Part shown: piece by piece, positions 32,016 through 40,710 of the stretch | Numbering within the stretch: the stretch's first letter is position 1 | How the letters are laid out: each line of letters starts with the position of its first letter | Source of the DNA: Micromonospora echinospora | Lineage (GTDB): Bacteria; Actinomycetota; Actinomycetes; Mycobacteriales; Micromonosporaceae | Assembly (NCBI RefSeq): GCF_900091495.1 | Contig: NZ_LT607413.1 | Coordinates: 3,472,001 to 3,536,000 of the forward strand | DNA length: 64,000 bases | Direction: 5' to 3' | Notes under the pieces: generated by a model | Database searches by the model: none | What the model was told of the DNA's origin: nothing | Seen by the model: only the letters and a program-made list of their open reading frames with translations | Position numbers and translations under genes: made by a program

Positions 32016-33337
32016 CCTCACCCCTGCGCTTGGCGATACTCGGCTGCGGAACCGTCGGCAGCGAGGTGGTCCGGCTGCTGCACGAGCAGTCGGCCGACCT
32101 CGCGGCCCGGATCGGCGCGCCGCTGGAGATCGCCGGGATCGCCGTCCGCCGGCTCGGCCGGGACCGGGGCGACCTGCCGGTGGCTCCGGAACTCTTCACC
32201 ACCGACGCGGTCGGCCTGGTCAAGTCCGAGGACGTCGACGTGGTGGTCGAGGTGGTCGGCGGCATCGAGCCGGCCCGGGGCTGGCTGGTCGACGCGTTGC
32301 GGGCCGGCAAGAGCGTGGTCACCGCCAACAAGGCGCTGCTCGCCGAGGACGGCGCGGCGCTGCACGACGCGGCGGCCGACGGCGGCGCGGACCTCTACTA
32401 CGAGGCCGCCGTGGCCGGGGCCATCCCGCTGCTGCGCCCGCTGCGCGAGTCGCTGCACGGCGACCGGATCAACCGGGTCACCGGCATCGTCAACGGCACC
32501 ACGAACTTCATCCTCTCCGCGATGGACGCCACCGGCGCCGGCTTCGCCGAGGCGTTGGAGGAGGCAACCGAACTCGGGTACGCCGAGGCCGACCCGACCG
32601 CCGACGTGGAGGGCTTCGACGCGGCGGCGAAGGCCGCGATCCTCGCCTCGTTGGCCTTCCACACCCGGGTCGGCGCGGCCGACGTGCACCGGGAGGGGAT
32701 CACCGAGGTCACCGCCGCCGACGTGGCCAGCGCCAAGGCGATGGGCTGCACGATCAAGCTGCTCTGCATCGCGGCCCGGGGCGCCGACGCGACCGGCCGG
32801 GAGTCGGTCAGTGTCCGCGTGCACCCGGCGATGATCCCGCTCGGCCACCCGCTGGCCAGCGTCGGCGACGCGTACAACGCGGTCTTCGTCGAGGCGGAGG
32901 CGGCCGGGCCGCTGATGTTCTACGGCCGGGGAGCCGGCGGCGCGGCCACCGCGAGCGCCGTCCTCGGCGACGTGGTGGCGGTCTGCCGCAACCGGCTCGC
33001 CGGGGTGCGCGCGCCCAGCGAGTCCGCCTACGCCGACCTGGCGGTCCGGCCGATGGGGGAGGCGCTCACCCGGTACCACGTCAGCCTGGACGTGGCCGAC
33101 AAGCCGGGTGTGCTGGCCGCCGTGGCCGGCGTCTTCGCCCGGCACGACGTGTCGATCGCCACGGTCCGGCAGGTGCCGGCCGGCGCCGAGCCCGCCGGCC
33201 GGGGCGCGGACGCGGTGCTGGTGATCGTGACGCACACCGCTCCGGACGCCGCGCTCGCCGCCACCGTCGAGGAGCTGCGCGGGCTGGACGCGGTCCGTTC
33301 GATCGCCAGCGTGCTGCGGGTCGAGGGCGGCGAGTGA
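32012..33337 (+). CDS. hom: Homoserine dehydrogenase
   Basis: 441 residues. Reduces aspartate semialdehyde to homoserine at the branch toward threonine and methionine. The nucleotide-binding motif is LGCGTVGSEV. The catalytic domain shows VTANKALLAEDG and IVNGTTNFILSAM. A C-terminal ACT domain (about residues 350-430, YHVSLDVADKPGVLAAVAG) points to allosteric feedback control, typically by threonine. The ATG overlaps the lysA stop. Confidence 0.97.
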   Translation: MTSPLRLAILGCGTVGSEVVRLLHEQSADLAARIGAPLEIAGIAVRRLGRDRGDLPVAPELFTTDAVGLVKSEDVDVVVEVVGGIEPARGWLVDALRAGKSVVTANKALLAEDGAALHDAAADGGADLYYEAAVAGAIPLLRPLRESLHGDRINRVTGIVNGTTNFILSAMDATGAGFAEALEEATELGYAEADPTADVEGFDAAAKAAILASLAFHTRVGAADVHREGITEVTAADVASAKAMGCTIKLLCIAARGADATGRESVSVRVHPAMIPLGHPLASVGDAYNAVFVEAEAAGPLMFYGRGAGGAATASAVLGDVVAVCRNRLAGVRAPSESAYADLAVRPMGEALTRYHVSLDVADKPGVLAAVAGVFARHDVSIATVRQVPAGAEPAGRGADAVLVIVTHTAPDAALAATVEELRGLDAVRSIASVLRVEGGE

Positions 33338-33562
33338 ACGACCAGCGCTCGGCGGACGTGACGGCGGTGTGGGTGGATGTGCCGTCGACGTCCGGGTCGC
33401 GCCGTCCGGGCCGGCGGTGGGCGGGCGGCCGGCGCCGGTAGGCGAGCCGGGCTCGGCCCGTCCCGTCAGGTGGTTATTCCCGGGTCCGCCCTCCCGCTGG
33501 CCGGGAGACTGGTCCAGGCTGGGCTGGTCCGGCGGGTCGACGCGGAACACGAGGAGAGCGAT

Positions 33563-34612
33563 ATGTGGCGGGGTCTGATCGAGGAGTACCGGGAACGACT
33601 GCCGGTCACCGACGCCACGCCCGTCGTCACCCTGCACGAGGGCAACACCCCGCTGCTGCCCGCGCCGGTGCTCTCCAGCCGGCTCGGCTGCGACGTCCAC
33701 CTCAAGGTGGAGGGCGCCAACCCGACCGGCTCGTTCAAGGACCGGGGGATGACCCTCGCCGTCTCCAAGGCGATCGAGGCGGGCAACAAGGCGATCATCT
33801 GCGCCTCCACCGGCAACACCAGCGCCTCCGCCGCCGCGTACGCGGCCCGCGCCGGGCTGACCTGTGCGGTGCTGGTGCCGCAGGGCAAGATCGCCCTGGG
33901 CAAGCTGGCCCAGGCGCTGGTGCACGGCGCGAAGCTGCTCCAGGTGCAGGGCAACTTCGACGACTGCCTGTCGCTCGCCGCCAAGCTCGCCCAGGACTAC
34001 CCGGTCGCGCTGGTCAACTCGGTCAACCCCGACCGGCTGCACGGGCAGAAGACCGCAGCCTTCGAGATCGTCGAGGCCCTCGGTGACGCCCCGGACATCC
34101 ACTGCCTGCCGGTGGGCAACGCCGGCAACATCTCCGCCTACTGGATGGGCTACTCCGAGGAACTGGCCGCCGGCACCACCACCCGCGCCCCGAGGATGTA
34201 CGGCTTCCAGGCCGCCGGCGCGGCCCCGATCGTCACCGGGCAGGTGGTGCACGAGCCGTCCACCATCGCCACCGCGATCCGGATCGGCAACCCGGCGAGC
34301 TGGACGAAGGCGGTCGACGCCCGGGACGACTCGGGCGGGCTGATCGCCGCGGTCTCCGACCGGGAGATCCTCAGCGCGTACCGGCTGCTCGCCCGGGAGG
34401 TCGGGGTCTTCGTCGAGCTGGGCAGCGCGGCCAGCGTGGCGGGGCTGCTCCAGCAGGCGGCGGCGGGCCGCGTGCCGGCCGGCTCCAGGGTCGTCTGCAC
34501 CGTCACCGGGCACGGCCTGAAGGACCCGGAGTGGGCGATCTCCACCGCACCCGCCCCGATCACCATCGCCAACGACCCGCTCGCCGCGGCCCGCTCCCTC
34601 GACCTGGTCTGA
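33563..34612 (+). CDS. thrC: Threonine synthase
   Basis: 349 residues. Converts O-phosphohomoserine to threonine with PLP. The PLP lysine is Lys59 in GSFKDRGM. Other motifs are [11 protein letters not shown] and [10 protein letters not shown], which binds the cofactor phosphate. The start at 33563 (MWRGLIEEY) is chosen because gaggagag lies just upstream. A longer frame back to 33377 exists but reads as Arg/Gly-rich non-coding sequence. The 225 nt before it show no gene. The next gene needed for the pathway, thrB, lies 4.9 kb downstream. Confidence 0.96.
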   Translation: MWRGLIEEYRERLPVTDATPVVTLHEGNTPLLPAPVLSSRLGCDVHLKVEGANPTGSFKDRGMTLAVSKAIEAGNKAIICASTGNTSASAAAYAARAGLTCAVLVPQGKIALGKLAQALVHGAKLLQVQGNFDDCLSLAAKLAQDYPVALVNSVNPDRLHGQKTAAFEIVEALGDAPDIHCLPVGNAGNISAYWMGYSEELAAGTTTRAPRMYGFQAAGAAPIVTGQVVHEPSTIATAIRIGNPASWTKAVDARDDSGGLIAAVSDREILSAYRLLAREVGVFVELGSAASVAGLLQQAAAGRVPAGSRVVCTVTGHGLKDPEWAISTAPAPITIANDPLAAARSLDLV

Positions 34613-34617
34613 CCGTC

Positions 34618-34656
34618 CTCCACCCCGGGGCGGGAATTCGTCGACCCGGGGTGGAG
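34618..34656 (+). terminator. Hairpin terminator after thrC
   Basis: A 12-bp perfect stem (34618-34629 with 34645-34656, core ccaccccggg) around a 15-nt loop begins 5 nt past the thrC stop. Confidence 0.7.
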
Positions 34657-34696
34657 ATCCGGTCGACCCGGGATGGCAAAACCCTGGAAAAGAGCT

Positions 34697-34724
34697 GGTC
34701 ACAGGCGGTTTCCTCACGGTGACC
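34697..34724 (+). promoter_or_regulatory. Inverted repeat upstream of the RND permease, possible operator
   Basis: ggtcac (34697-34702) and gtgacc (34719-34724) form spaced inverted half-sites about 80-105 nt before the permease ATG. This could bind a dimeric repressor, but no regulator gene is adjacent and the evidence is limited to symmetry. Confidence 0.25.
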
Positions 34725-34802
34725 CCGGAGGTGGGAGCGTTACCTCGGTCGGGCAGACTAGCCGTACCGAGCCAACCCATACTCCAGGAGTGAGCCACGC
34801 CG

Positions 34803-37800
34803 ATGTCGCTGCTCGCCAGATTGAGCCTCGCCAACCGAGGGCTGGTCGCCCTCATCGCGGTGGTGACCACGGCGTTCGGGTTGTTCGCCGTACCGTCGCT
34901 CAAGCAGCAACTCCTACCGTCGCTGGAGTTCCCGGCCGCCTTCGTGGTCGCGACCTATCCCGGCGCCGGTCCCGAGGTGGTCGAGTCCCAGGTCACCGAA
35001 CCGATCGAGACCAGCCTCCAGGGCATCCCGGGGGTCGAGGAGATCACCTCCACCTCCCGTGAGGGTGCCGCCACCGTCGTCGTGCAGTACGAGTTCGGCT
35101 CGGACGTGGACGACATGGTCAACAAGATGCAGACCGCGGTGAACCGCATCCAGGGCCAACTGCCCGCAGACGTCGAGCCGCAGGTGCTCGCCGGCAGCAC
35201 GGACGACCTGCCCGCCGTCGTGATCGCCGCCTCCGGCGGCGACGACCCGCGTGCCCTCGCGGACAAGCTGGAGAGCGCGGTCCTGCCCGAACTTAAGGCG
35301 GTCGAGGGGGTCCGTACCGTCGACCTGACCGGCACCCGCGACGACCTGCTGGTGATCACGCCGGACCCGGCCAAGCTGGCCGCCGCGCGGTTGCAGCCCA
35401 CCGCGATCGGCACCGCGTTGCAGACCAACGGGGTCACCCTGCCGGCCGGCGCGGTGGTCGAGGGTGGACGTTCCCTGACCGTCCAGGTCGGCAAGCCGCT
35501 GGCCACCCTCGACGACCTGCGCGGCATCGTGCTGGCCCCGGGCGCGGCCCCGGTCCGCCTCGGCGACGTGGCCGCGGTCACCGAGCAGCTCGCGCCCCCC
35601 ACCTCGGTCACCCGCACCAACGGGCAGGACAGCCTCGGCATCATGGTCACCGCCACCCCGGACGGCAACGCCGTGGAGATCTCCCACGAGATCCGGGACC
35701 GCCTCGCCGACCTGGCGGAGGCCTCCGGGGCGGAGCTGACCATCGTCTTCGACCAGGCGCCCTTCGTCGAGAAGTCGATCGAGTCGCTGACCACCGAAGG
35801 CCTGCTCGGCCTGGTCATGGCGGTCATCGTCATCCTGGTCTTCCTGGTCTCGGTACGCTCCACCCTGGTCACCTCGGTCTCCATCCCGCTGTCGGTACTG
35901 GTGGCCCTGCTGGCGCTCTGGAGCGGGGACTACTCGCTCAACCTGCTCACCCTCGGCGCGTTGACCATCGCGGTCGGCCGGGTGGTGGACGACTCGATCG
36001 TGGTGCTGGAGAACATCAAGCGCCACCTGGAGTACGGCGAGCCGAAACGTCAGGCGATCCTCACCGCGGTGCGCGAGGTGTCCGGCGCGGTGACCGCCTC
36101 GACCCTCACCACGGTCGCGGTGTTCGCCCCGATCGCCCTGGTCGGCGGTTTCGTCGGGCAGCTCTTCGCGCCGTTCGCGATCACCGTGACGGTGGCGCTG
36201 CTCGCCTCGCTGCTGGTCTCGCTGACCGTCATCCCGGTGCTGGCGTACTGGTTCCTCAAGCCGGCCGGCGACTCGGTGGACGTCGAGGCGGTCCGCCGTG
36301 AGGCCGAGGAGAAGGAACTGCGCAACCCGCTCCAGCGGGCGTACCTGCCGGTGATCGGGTTCGCCACCCGTCGGCGGTGGGCCACGGTGGCGATCGGCCT
36401 GGTGGTGCTCCTGGGCACCTTCGGGCTGGCCACCCGGCTGGAGACCAACTTCATCGACGACTCCGGCCAGGACACCCTGAACATCAGCCAGAAGCTGCCG
36501 GTGGGCACCGGGCTGGCCGGCACCGACGAGGCGGCCCGCAAGGTCGAGGCGGTGCTGGAACGGACCGAGGGCGTCGAGACGTACCAGGTCACCATCGGCG
36601 GTGGCGGCCTGCCCTGGGAGGGCGGCGGCGGCAACAGCACCGCCAGCTACGTCGTCGCGCTCGGCGGGGACACCGACACCGAGAAGCTCCAGGAGGACCT
36701 GCGCCGGGAGTTCGACGCGCTCGGCGAGGGCACCGGCGAGATCAGCTTCGGCGCCGCCCAGGGCGGCGCCTCGGCCAACCAGCTCGCGGTGGTCGTCCAG
36801 GCCAGTGACCCGGAGGTGCTCGCCCGCGCCGCCGAGGAGGCCCGGAAGGCCATGGCCGAGCTGGACGGCGTCGAGGACGTCTCGTCCAGCCTGGCCGAGC
36901 GGGTGCCCCGGATCGACGTCACCGTCGACCGGGTCGCCGCGGCCCGGGCCGGCCTGACCGAGGCGGCCGTCGGCCAGCTGGTCGGGCAGGCGTTCCGGGG
37001 CAGCCCGGTGGGCCGGGTGAACCTCGACAGCGGACAGCGTGACGTGGTGCTCCGGTTCGCCGCCGCTCCGCCGACCACCGTGGAGCAGCTCCGCCAGCTC
37101 CGGGTCGGCGCGGTGACCCTGGACGCCATCGCCGACGTCGAGCAGGTCGAGGGGCCGCAGCAGGTCACCCGGATCGACGGTGAGCGCAGCGTCACGGTCA
37201 CCGGCACGGCGACCGGCTCCAACCTCGGCGCGACCACCGCGGCGTTGCAGCAGAAGCTGGACGGGATCGACGTGCCGGGGGCGACCCTGACCATCGGCGG
37301 GGTCAGCGCCGACCAGGCGGAGGCCTTCGCCGACCTCGGGCTGGCGGTGCTGGCCGCGATCGCGATCGTCTTCCTGATCATGGTGGCGACGTTCCGCAGC
37401 CTGGTGCAGCCGCTGATCCTGCTGGTGTCGATCCCGTTCGCGGCGACCGGCGCGATCGGACTGCTGCTGGTCACCGGCACCCCGATGGGCGTGCCGGCAC
37501 TGATCGGCGTGCTGATGCTGGTCGGCATCGTGGTCACCAACGCGATCGTCCTGCTGGATCTGATCAACCAGTACCGGGACCAGGGGATGAGCGTCCGGGA
37601 GGCGGTCGTCGAGGGCGGCCGGCGGCGGCTGCGCCCGATCCTGATGACCGCGGTGGCGACCATCTTCGCCCTGCTGCCGATGGCGCTCGGCCTCACCGGC
37701 GAGGGCGGCTTCATCTCCCAGCCGCTGGCCATCGTGGTGATCGGTGGCCTGCTCAGCTCGACCCTGCTCACGCTGGTGCTGGTGCCGACGCTCTACACCA

Positions 37801-38054
37801 TGGTGGAGGGCCGCAAGGAACGGAAGCAGGCCCGGCGGGCGGCCGGCGACAACACCGCCCCGGCCGGCGAGGAGCCGGCGGAGGTCGCCGCGCCCGAGCC
37901 GGCCACGGTCGCCGCCGGTCCGGCGTCGGCCACCGCGTCCGGGGACGACCCGGCCCGCCCGACGCCCTCGCCGGCGCTGGTCGACGGCACGGACCAGTTC
38001 GAGGTGCTGCGCCTGCCGAAGAGCCGGCACTCGCCGCTGCCCCCGCAGGAGTGA
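34803..38054 (+). CDS. AcrB-like RND efflux permease
   Basis: 1083 residues, the size and internal duplication of the HAE-type RND family: a transmembrane helix near residues 12-30, a large extracytoplasmic loop, helices 2-6, then the same pattern again. Helix 4 has the proton-relay pair in AVGRVVDDSIVVLENI. In the second half the position of the AcrB relay lysine reads GIVVTNAIVLLD, with Thr in place of Lys, as in Gram-positive SwrC-like members. The C-terminal 60 residues are Ala/Pro-rich and cytosolic. No membrane-fusion partner or outer-membrane channel is nearby, as expected for a Gram-positive cell. Substrate unknown; lipopeptides or other amphiphiles are a guess from the SwrC resemblance. 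Confidence 0.88.
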   Translation: MSLLARLSLANRGLVALIAVVTTAFGLFAVPSLKQQLLPSLEFPAAFVVATYPGAGPEVVESQVTEPIETSLQGIPGVEEITSTSREGAATVVVQYEFGSDVDDMVNKMQTAVNRIQGQLPADVEPQVLAGSTDDLPAVVIAASGGDDPRALADKLESAVLPELKAVEGVRTVDLTGTRDDLLVITPDPAKLAAARLQPTAIGTALQTNGVTLPAGAVVEGGRSLTVQVGKPLATLDDLRGIVLAPGAAPVRLGDVAAVTEQLAPPTSVTRTNGQDSLGIMVTATPDGNAVEISHEIRDRLADLAEASGAELTIVFDQAPFVEKSIESLTTEGLLGLVMAVIVILVFLVSVRSTLVTSVSIPLSVLVALLALWSGDYSLNLLTLGALTIAVGRVVDDSIVVLENIKRHLEYGEPKRQAILTAVREVSGAVTASTLTTVAVFAPIALVGGFVGQLFAPFAITVTVALLASLLVSLTVIPVLAYWFLKPAGDSVDVEAVRREAEEKELRNPLQRAYLPVIGFATRRRWATVAIGLVVLLGTFGLATRLETNFIDDSGQDTLNISQKLPVGTGLAGTDEAARKVEAVLERTEGVETYQVTIGGGGLPWEGGGGNSTASYVVALGGDTDTEKLQEDLRREFDALGEGTGEISFGAAQGGASANQLAVVVQASDPEVLARAAEEARKAMAELDGVEDVSSSLAERVPRIDVTVDRVAAARAGLTEAAVGQLVGQAFRGSPVGRVNLDSGQRDVVLRFAAAPPTTVEQLRQLRVGAVTLDAIADVEQVEGPQQVTRIDGERSVTVTGTATGSNLGATTAALQQKLDGIDVPGATLTIGGVSADQAEAFADLGLAVLAAIAIVFLIMVATFRSLVQPLILLVSIPFAATGAIGLLLVTGTPMGVPALIGVLMLVGIVVTNAIVLLDLINQYRDQGMSVREAVVEGGRRRLRPILMTAVATIFALLPMALGLTGEGGFISQPLAIVVIGGLLSSTLLTLVLVPTLYTMVEGRKERKQARRAAGDNTAPAGEEPAEVAAPEPATVAAGPASATASGDDPARPTPSPALVDGTDQFEVLRLPKSRHSPLPPQE

Positions 38055-38058
38055 TCCC

Positions 38059-38097
38059 GGTGTCCCCGGTACGGCCCACGGCCGTACCGGGGACACC
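38059..38097 (+). terminator. Very strong hairpin terminator after the RND permease
   Basis: A perfect 18-bp stem (38059-38076 with 38080-38097, ggtgtccccggtacggcc on the left arm) closing on a 3-nt loop, 4 nt past the stop codon. The following MFS gene must therefore have its own promoter. Confidence 0.85.
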
Positions 38098-38157
38098 CCA
38101 CCCGCCGACGGTGGCCGGGCCGGGGACCTGCGCCCCACCGGCGTCGGCCGCGGCGGG

Positions 38158-38163
38158 TAGCGT
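38158..38163 (+). promoter_or_regulatory. -10 element of a probable leaderless MFS gene
   Basis: TAGCGT lies 8 nt before the GTG start, with no Shine-Dalgarno sequence between. Confidence 0.45.
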
Positions 38164-38171
38164 GTGGGTAC

Positions 38172-39416
38172 GTGGCGTCGACCCTCTCCGTCCTCAGCCG
38201 GAACCGGAACTTCCGCATCCTCTTCCTCGCCGAACTGGTGGTCTTCGGCGCGGACTGGTTCGTCATGGTGCCCCTGCTGGTGCTCCTGCCGGAGCTGACC
38301 GGCAGCGGGGTGTGGGGCGCGCTGGTGCTCGCCGTCGACACCGGGGTCGTGGCGCTCCTGCTGCCGTACACCGGCACCGTCGCCGACCGGTTCGACCGTC
38401 GGCGGATCCTCATGGCGGCGAACGGCGCCGCCCTGGTCGGCGCGCTGCTCCTGCTCGCCGTCCGCACCTCCGGCACGGCCTGGCTGGCCATGCTGGCGAT
38501 CTCGGTGATCGCGGTGGCGAAGGCGTTCTACTCCCCGGCCGCGCAGGCCGCCCTGCCGAACGTCCTCGACCCGGACGAGCTGGCCGCCGGCAACGCCGTC
38601 GCCGGTTCCGCCTGGGGCACGATGACCGTGGTCGGGGCGTCCCTGGGCGGCCTGCTCAGCGCGGCCTTCGGCCCGTACGTCTGCTTCTGGGTGGCGGCGG
38701 TCGCCCTGGCGCTCGCCGCCGGCCTGACCGCGCTGATCCGCCGGCCGTTGCAGGCGCCCCGTGACCATGCCGAGCCGGCCCAGCGGACCTGGGCGGCGAT
38801 CCGCGAGGCGCTGGCCTACATCGCCCACCGTCCCCGGGTGCTCGCCCTGGTGACCGTGAAGTCGGCGGTCGGCCTCGGCAACGGGGTGCTGACCGTCTTC
38901 CCCCTGCTGGCCGGTCTGTACGGGGTGGGCGCGGTCGGCACGGGCCTCCTCTTCGCCGTCCGGGGCGCGGGGGCGCTGGTCGGCCCGTTCCTGATGCGCC
39001 GGGTGCTGACCAACCGCCGCTGGCTGCTGACCGGCCTGGCGCTGTCCATGTCCGCCTACGGCCTCTCCTACGTCGGGGTCTCGTTGACCGGCTGGTTCCC
39101 GCTGGTCCTGGTGCTGGTCTTCGTGGCGCACTTCGCCGGGGGCAGCAACTGGGTGATGTCGAACTTCGCGCTCCAGGGCGAGGTGCCGGACCGGTTGCGC
39201 GGGCGGGTCTTCGCCACCGACATGATGCTGGCGACCCTGGCCATCTCGGTCAGTCAGCTGGTGGTGGCCGCGCTGATCGACAGCATCGACGAGCGGATCG
39301 TGCTGGCCGGCTGCGGGCTGACCACCCTCGTGTACGCGATCGGCTGGCGGATCGCCACCCGGCGGCTCTCGCTGACCGAGCAGGCCCCGGCGGTGGATCC
39401 GGTCACGTCCCGGTGA
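38172..39416 (+). CDS. Major facilitator superfamily exporter
   Basis: 414 residues, about 12 hydrophobic segments. The loop between helices 2 and 3 carries TVADRFDRRRILMAANG, the motif A signature of MFS drug exporters, and a related basic loop follows helix 8. It resembles the MFS_3 (enterobactin-exporter-like) group. GTG start, preferred because of the -10 box 8 nt upstream. It lies between the RND terminator and thrB and is probably transcribed alone. Substrate unknown. Confidence 0.85.
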   Translation: MASTLSVLSRNRNFRILFLAELVVFGADWFVMVPLLVLLPELTGSGVWGALVLAVDTGVVALLLPYTGTVADRFDRRRILMAANGAALVGALLLLAVRTSGTAWLAMLAISVIAVAKAFYSPAAQAALPNVLDPDELAAGNAVAGSAWGTMTVVGASLGGLLSAAFGPYVCFWVAAVALALAAGLTALIRRPLQAPRDHAEPAQRTWAAIREALAYIAHRPRVLALVTVKSAVGLGNGVLTVFPLLAGLYGVGAVGTGLLFAVRGAGALVGPFLMRRVLTNRRWLLTGLALSMSAYGLSYVGVSLTGWFPLVLVLVFVAHFAGGSNWVMSNFALQGEVPDRLRGRVFATDMMLATLAISVSQLVVAALIDSIDERIVLAGCGLTTLVYAIGWRIATRRLSLTEQAPAVDPVTSR

Positions 39417-39457
39417 ACCAGGGCCGTCCCGACCCCCCATCCGGCCGGCCGTCCTTC

Positions 39458-39463
39458 TAGCAT
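39458..39463 (+). promoter_or_regulatory. -10 element of a probable leaderless thrB transcript
   Basis: TAGCAT is followed by six bases and the thrB GTG, the same geometry as upstream of argS. There is no ribosome site. Confidence 0.5.
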
Positions 39464-39469
39464 CTAGCC

Positions 39470-40408
39470 GTGTCCCCGAATTTCGTCTCCGGTCCCGTCC
39501 GGGTCCGGGTCCCCGCGACCAGCGCCAACCTGGGGCCGGGCTTCGACGCGCTCGGCCTCGCGCTCGGTCTCCACGACGACGTGGCCGCCGAGGTGACCAC
39601 CGGTGGTGTCCGGGTGGCGGTGACCGGCCAGGGCGCCGGCGAGCTGCCCGACGACGACCGGCACCTGGTGGTGCGCGCCATGCGTGTCGCCTTCGACGCC
39701 CTCGGTGGCCAACCCGCCGGGCTGGCCGTGGAGTGCGTCAACCGGATCCCGCAGGCCCGAGGGCTGGGCTCCTCCTCGGCGGCGATCGTCGCCGGGGTGC
39801 TGCTCGCCCGTGCGCTGGTCACGGACGGGTCGGAGCGCCTGGACGACGCCGGTGCGCTGCGGCTGGCCGCCGACATCGAGGGCCACCCGGACAACGTGGC
39901 GCCCTGCCTGCTCGGCGGCTTCACCGTGGCGTGGACCGAGCCGACCGGCGCGCGGGCGGTCTCGCTCGCCCCGGCGGCCGGTGTGAGCCCGACGGTGTTC
40001 GTACCGGACGAGCGGGGGCTGACCGCGACGGCGCGGGCGGCGTTGCCGGCGTCGGTGCCGCACGCGGACGCCGCGCTGACCGCCGGTCGGGCCGCGCTGC
40101 TGGTGCACGCGCTGACCGCCGACCCGGCGCTGCTGCTGCCGGCGACCGAGGACCGACTGCACCAGCACTATCGTGCCGAGGGGATGCCGGCAACGTTTGC
40201 GCTGGTCACGGCGTTGCGGGAGGCTGGTGTGGCGGCCGTGGTCAGTGGGGCGGGACCGACGGTGCTGGCGTTGACCGATCCCGGAGCGGGCTTCGAGCCG
40301 GGAACAGGATGGCACTCCTGGCGGTTACCAGTGGACAGCAGCGGTGCCCAGGTCAGTCGGGTAGACTGGGACACGCCGAGCGGGACCCTGTTGCCGCAGG
40401 TCGTATGA
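39470..40408 (+). CDS. thrB: Homoserine kinase
   Basis: 312 residues, GHMP kinase superfamily. Phosphorylates homoserine for threonine synthase. The three GHMP motifs are visible: VRVPATSANLGPGFD near the N-terminus, the ATP loop PQARGLGSSSAAI (about 100-112), and VVSGAGPTVLAL (about 260). GTG start. It is separated from thrC by two transporter genes, whereas thrC and thrB are usually adjacent in actinobacteria, so it depends on its own promoter. Confidence 0.96.
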   Translation: MSPNFVSGPVRVRVPATSANLGPGFDALGLALGLHDDVAAEVTTGGVRVAVTGQGAGELPDDDRHLVVRAMRVAFDALGGQPAGLAVECVNRIPQARGLGSSSAAIVAGVLLARALVTDGSERLDDAGALRLAADIEGHPDNVAPCLLGGFTVAWTEPTGARAVSLAPAAGVSPTVFVPDERGLTATARAALPASVPHADAALTAGRAALLVHALTADPALLLPATEDRLHQHYRAEGMPATFALVTALREAGVAAVVSGAGPTVLALTDPGAGFEPGTGWHSWRLPVDSSGAQVSRVDWDTPSGTLLPQVV

Positions 40409-40710
40409 GTTGATTACGCTCTAGACTTAGCACAGCCGCGAAGCATGCGATCTTCCTGCGGGTCGGCGCACCCCCGAAGCTATCGGCGGTCAGCCCGTCT
40501 CACCCCTGCCTAGGCCCACGCCGTACCGCAGTTTCCGCAGGTCGCCGCAGACGGCGAGACCTACCCGCCGAAGTTGGTGGGTCGGGAAACCGACCGGCTG
40601 CTGTGTCACAGACTCCCGCGGCGCGTCACGCGACACGGGTGCACCGAGGCCGCCCGGCCACCTGAGCTCTTGACTCCGGGCGACCCCGGCCTATCGAGGG
40701 AAGGAATCCA
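40409..40710 (+). promoter_or_regulatory. 302-nt rho leader with two stable hairpins
   Basis: This gap holds no credible gene. A possible -10 (TAGACT, near 40424) lies 20 nt after the thrB stop, giving a long untranslated leader. Two compact stems follow: 40539-40562 (aggtcgccg, loop caga, a 2-nt bulge) and 40580-40595 (ggtcgg, loop gaaa, ccgacc; a perfect stem with a GNRA tetraloop). Long structured leaders before rho are consistent with autoregulation by Rho in other bacteria. Which structure does this here is unknown. Confidence 0.45.

Noticed and set aside
33338..33562. Extended N-terminus for ThrC or a small gene in the gap after hom
   Set aside because: The upstream reading is Arg/Gly-rich and lacks a ribosome site; a strong one sits before the ATG at 33563.
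34613..34802. Riboswitch or T-box upstream of the RND gene or elsewhere near the amino acid genes
   Set aside because: Only a terminator and a short inverted repeat are visible; no T-box or lysine-riboswitch core could be recognised before lysA, hom, thrC or glyA.
34914..39440. 1508-codon minus-strand frame opposite the RND and MFS genes
   Set aside because: Same artefact. The translated sequence is dominated by Gln/His/Arg/Gly, with no hydrophobic segments or known domain.
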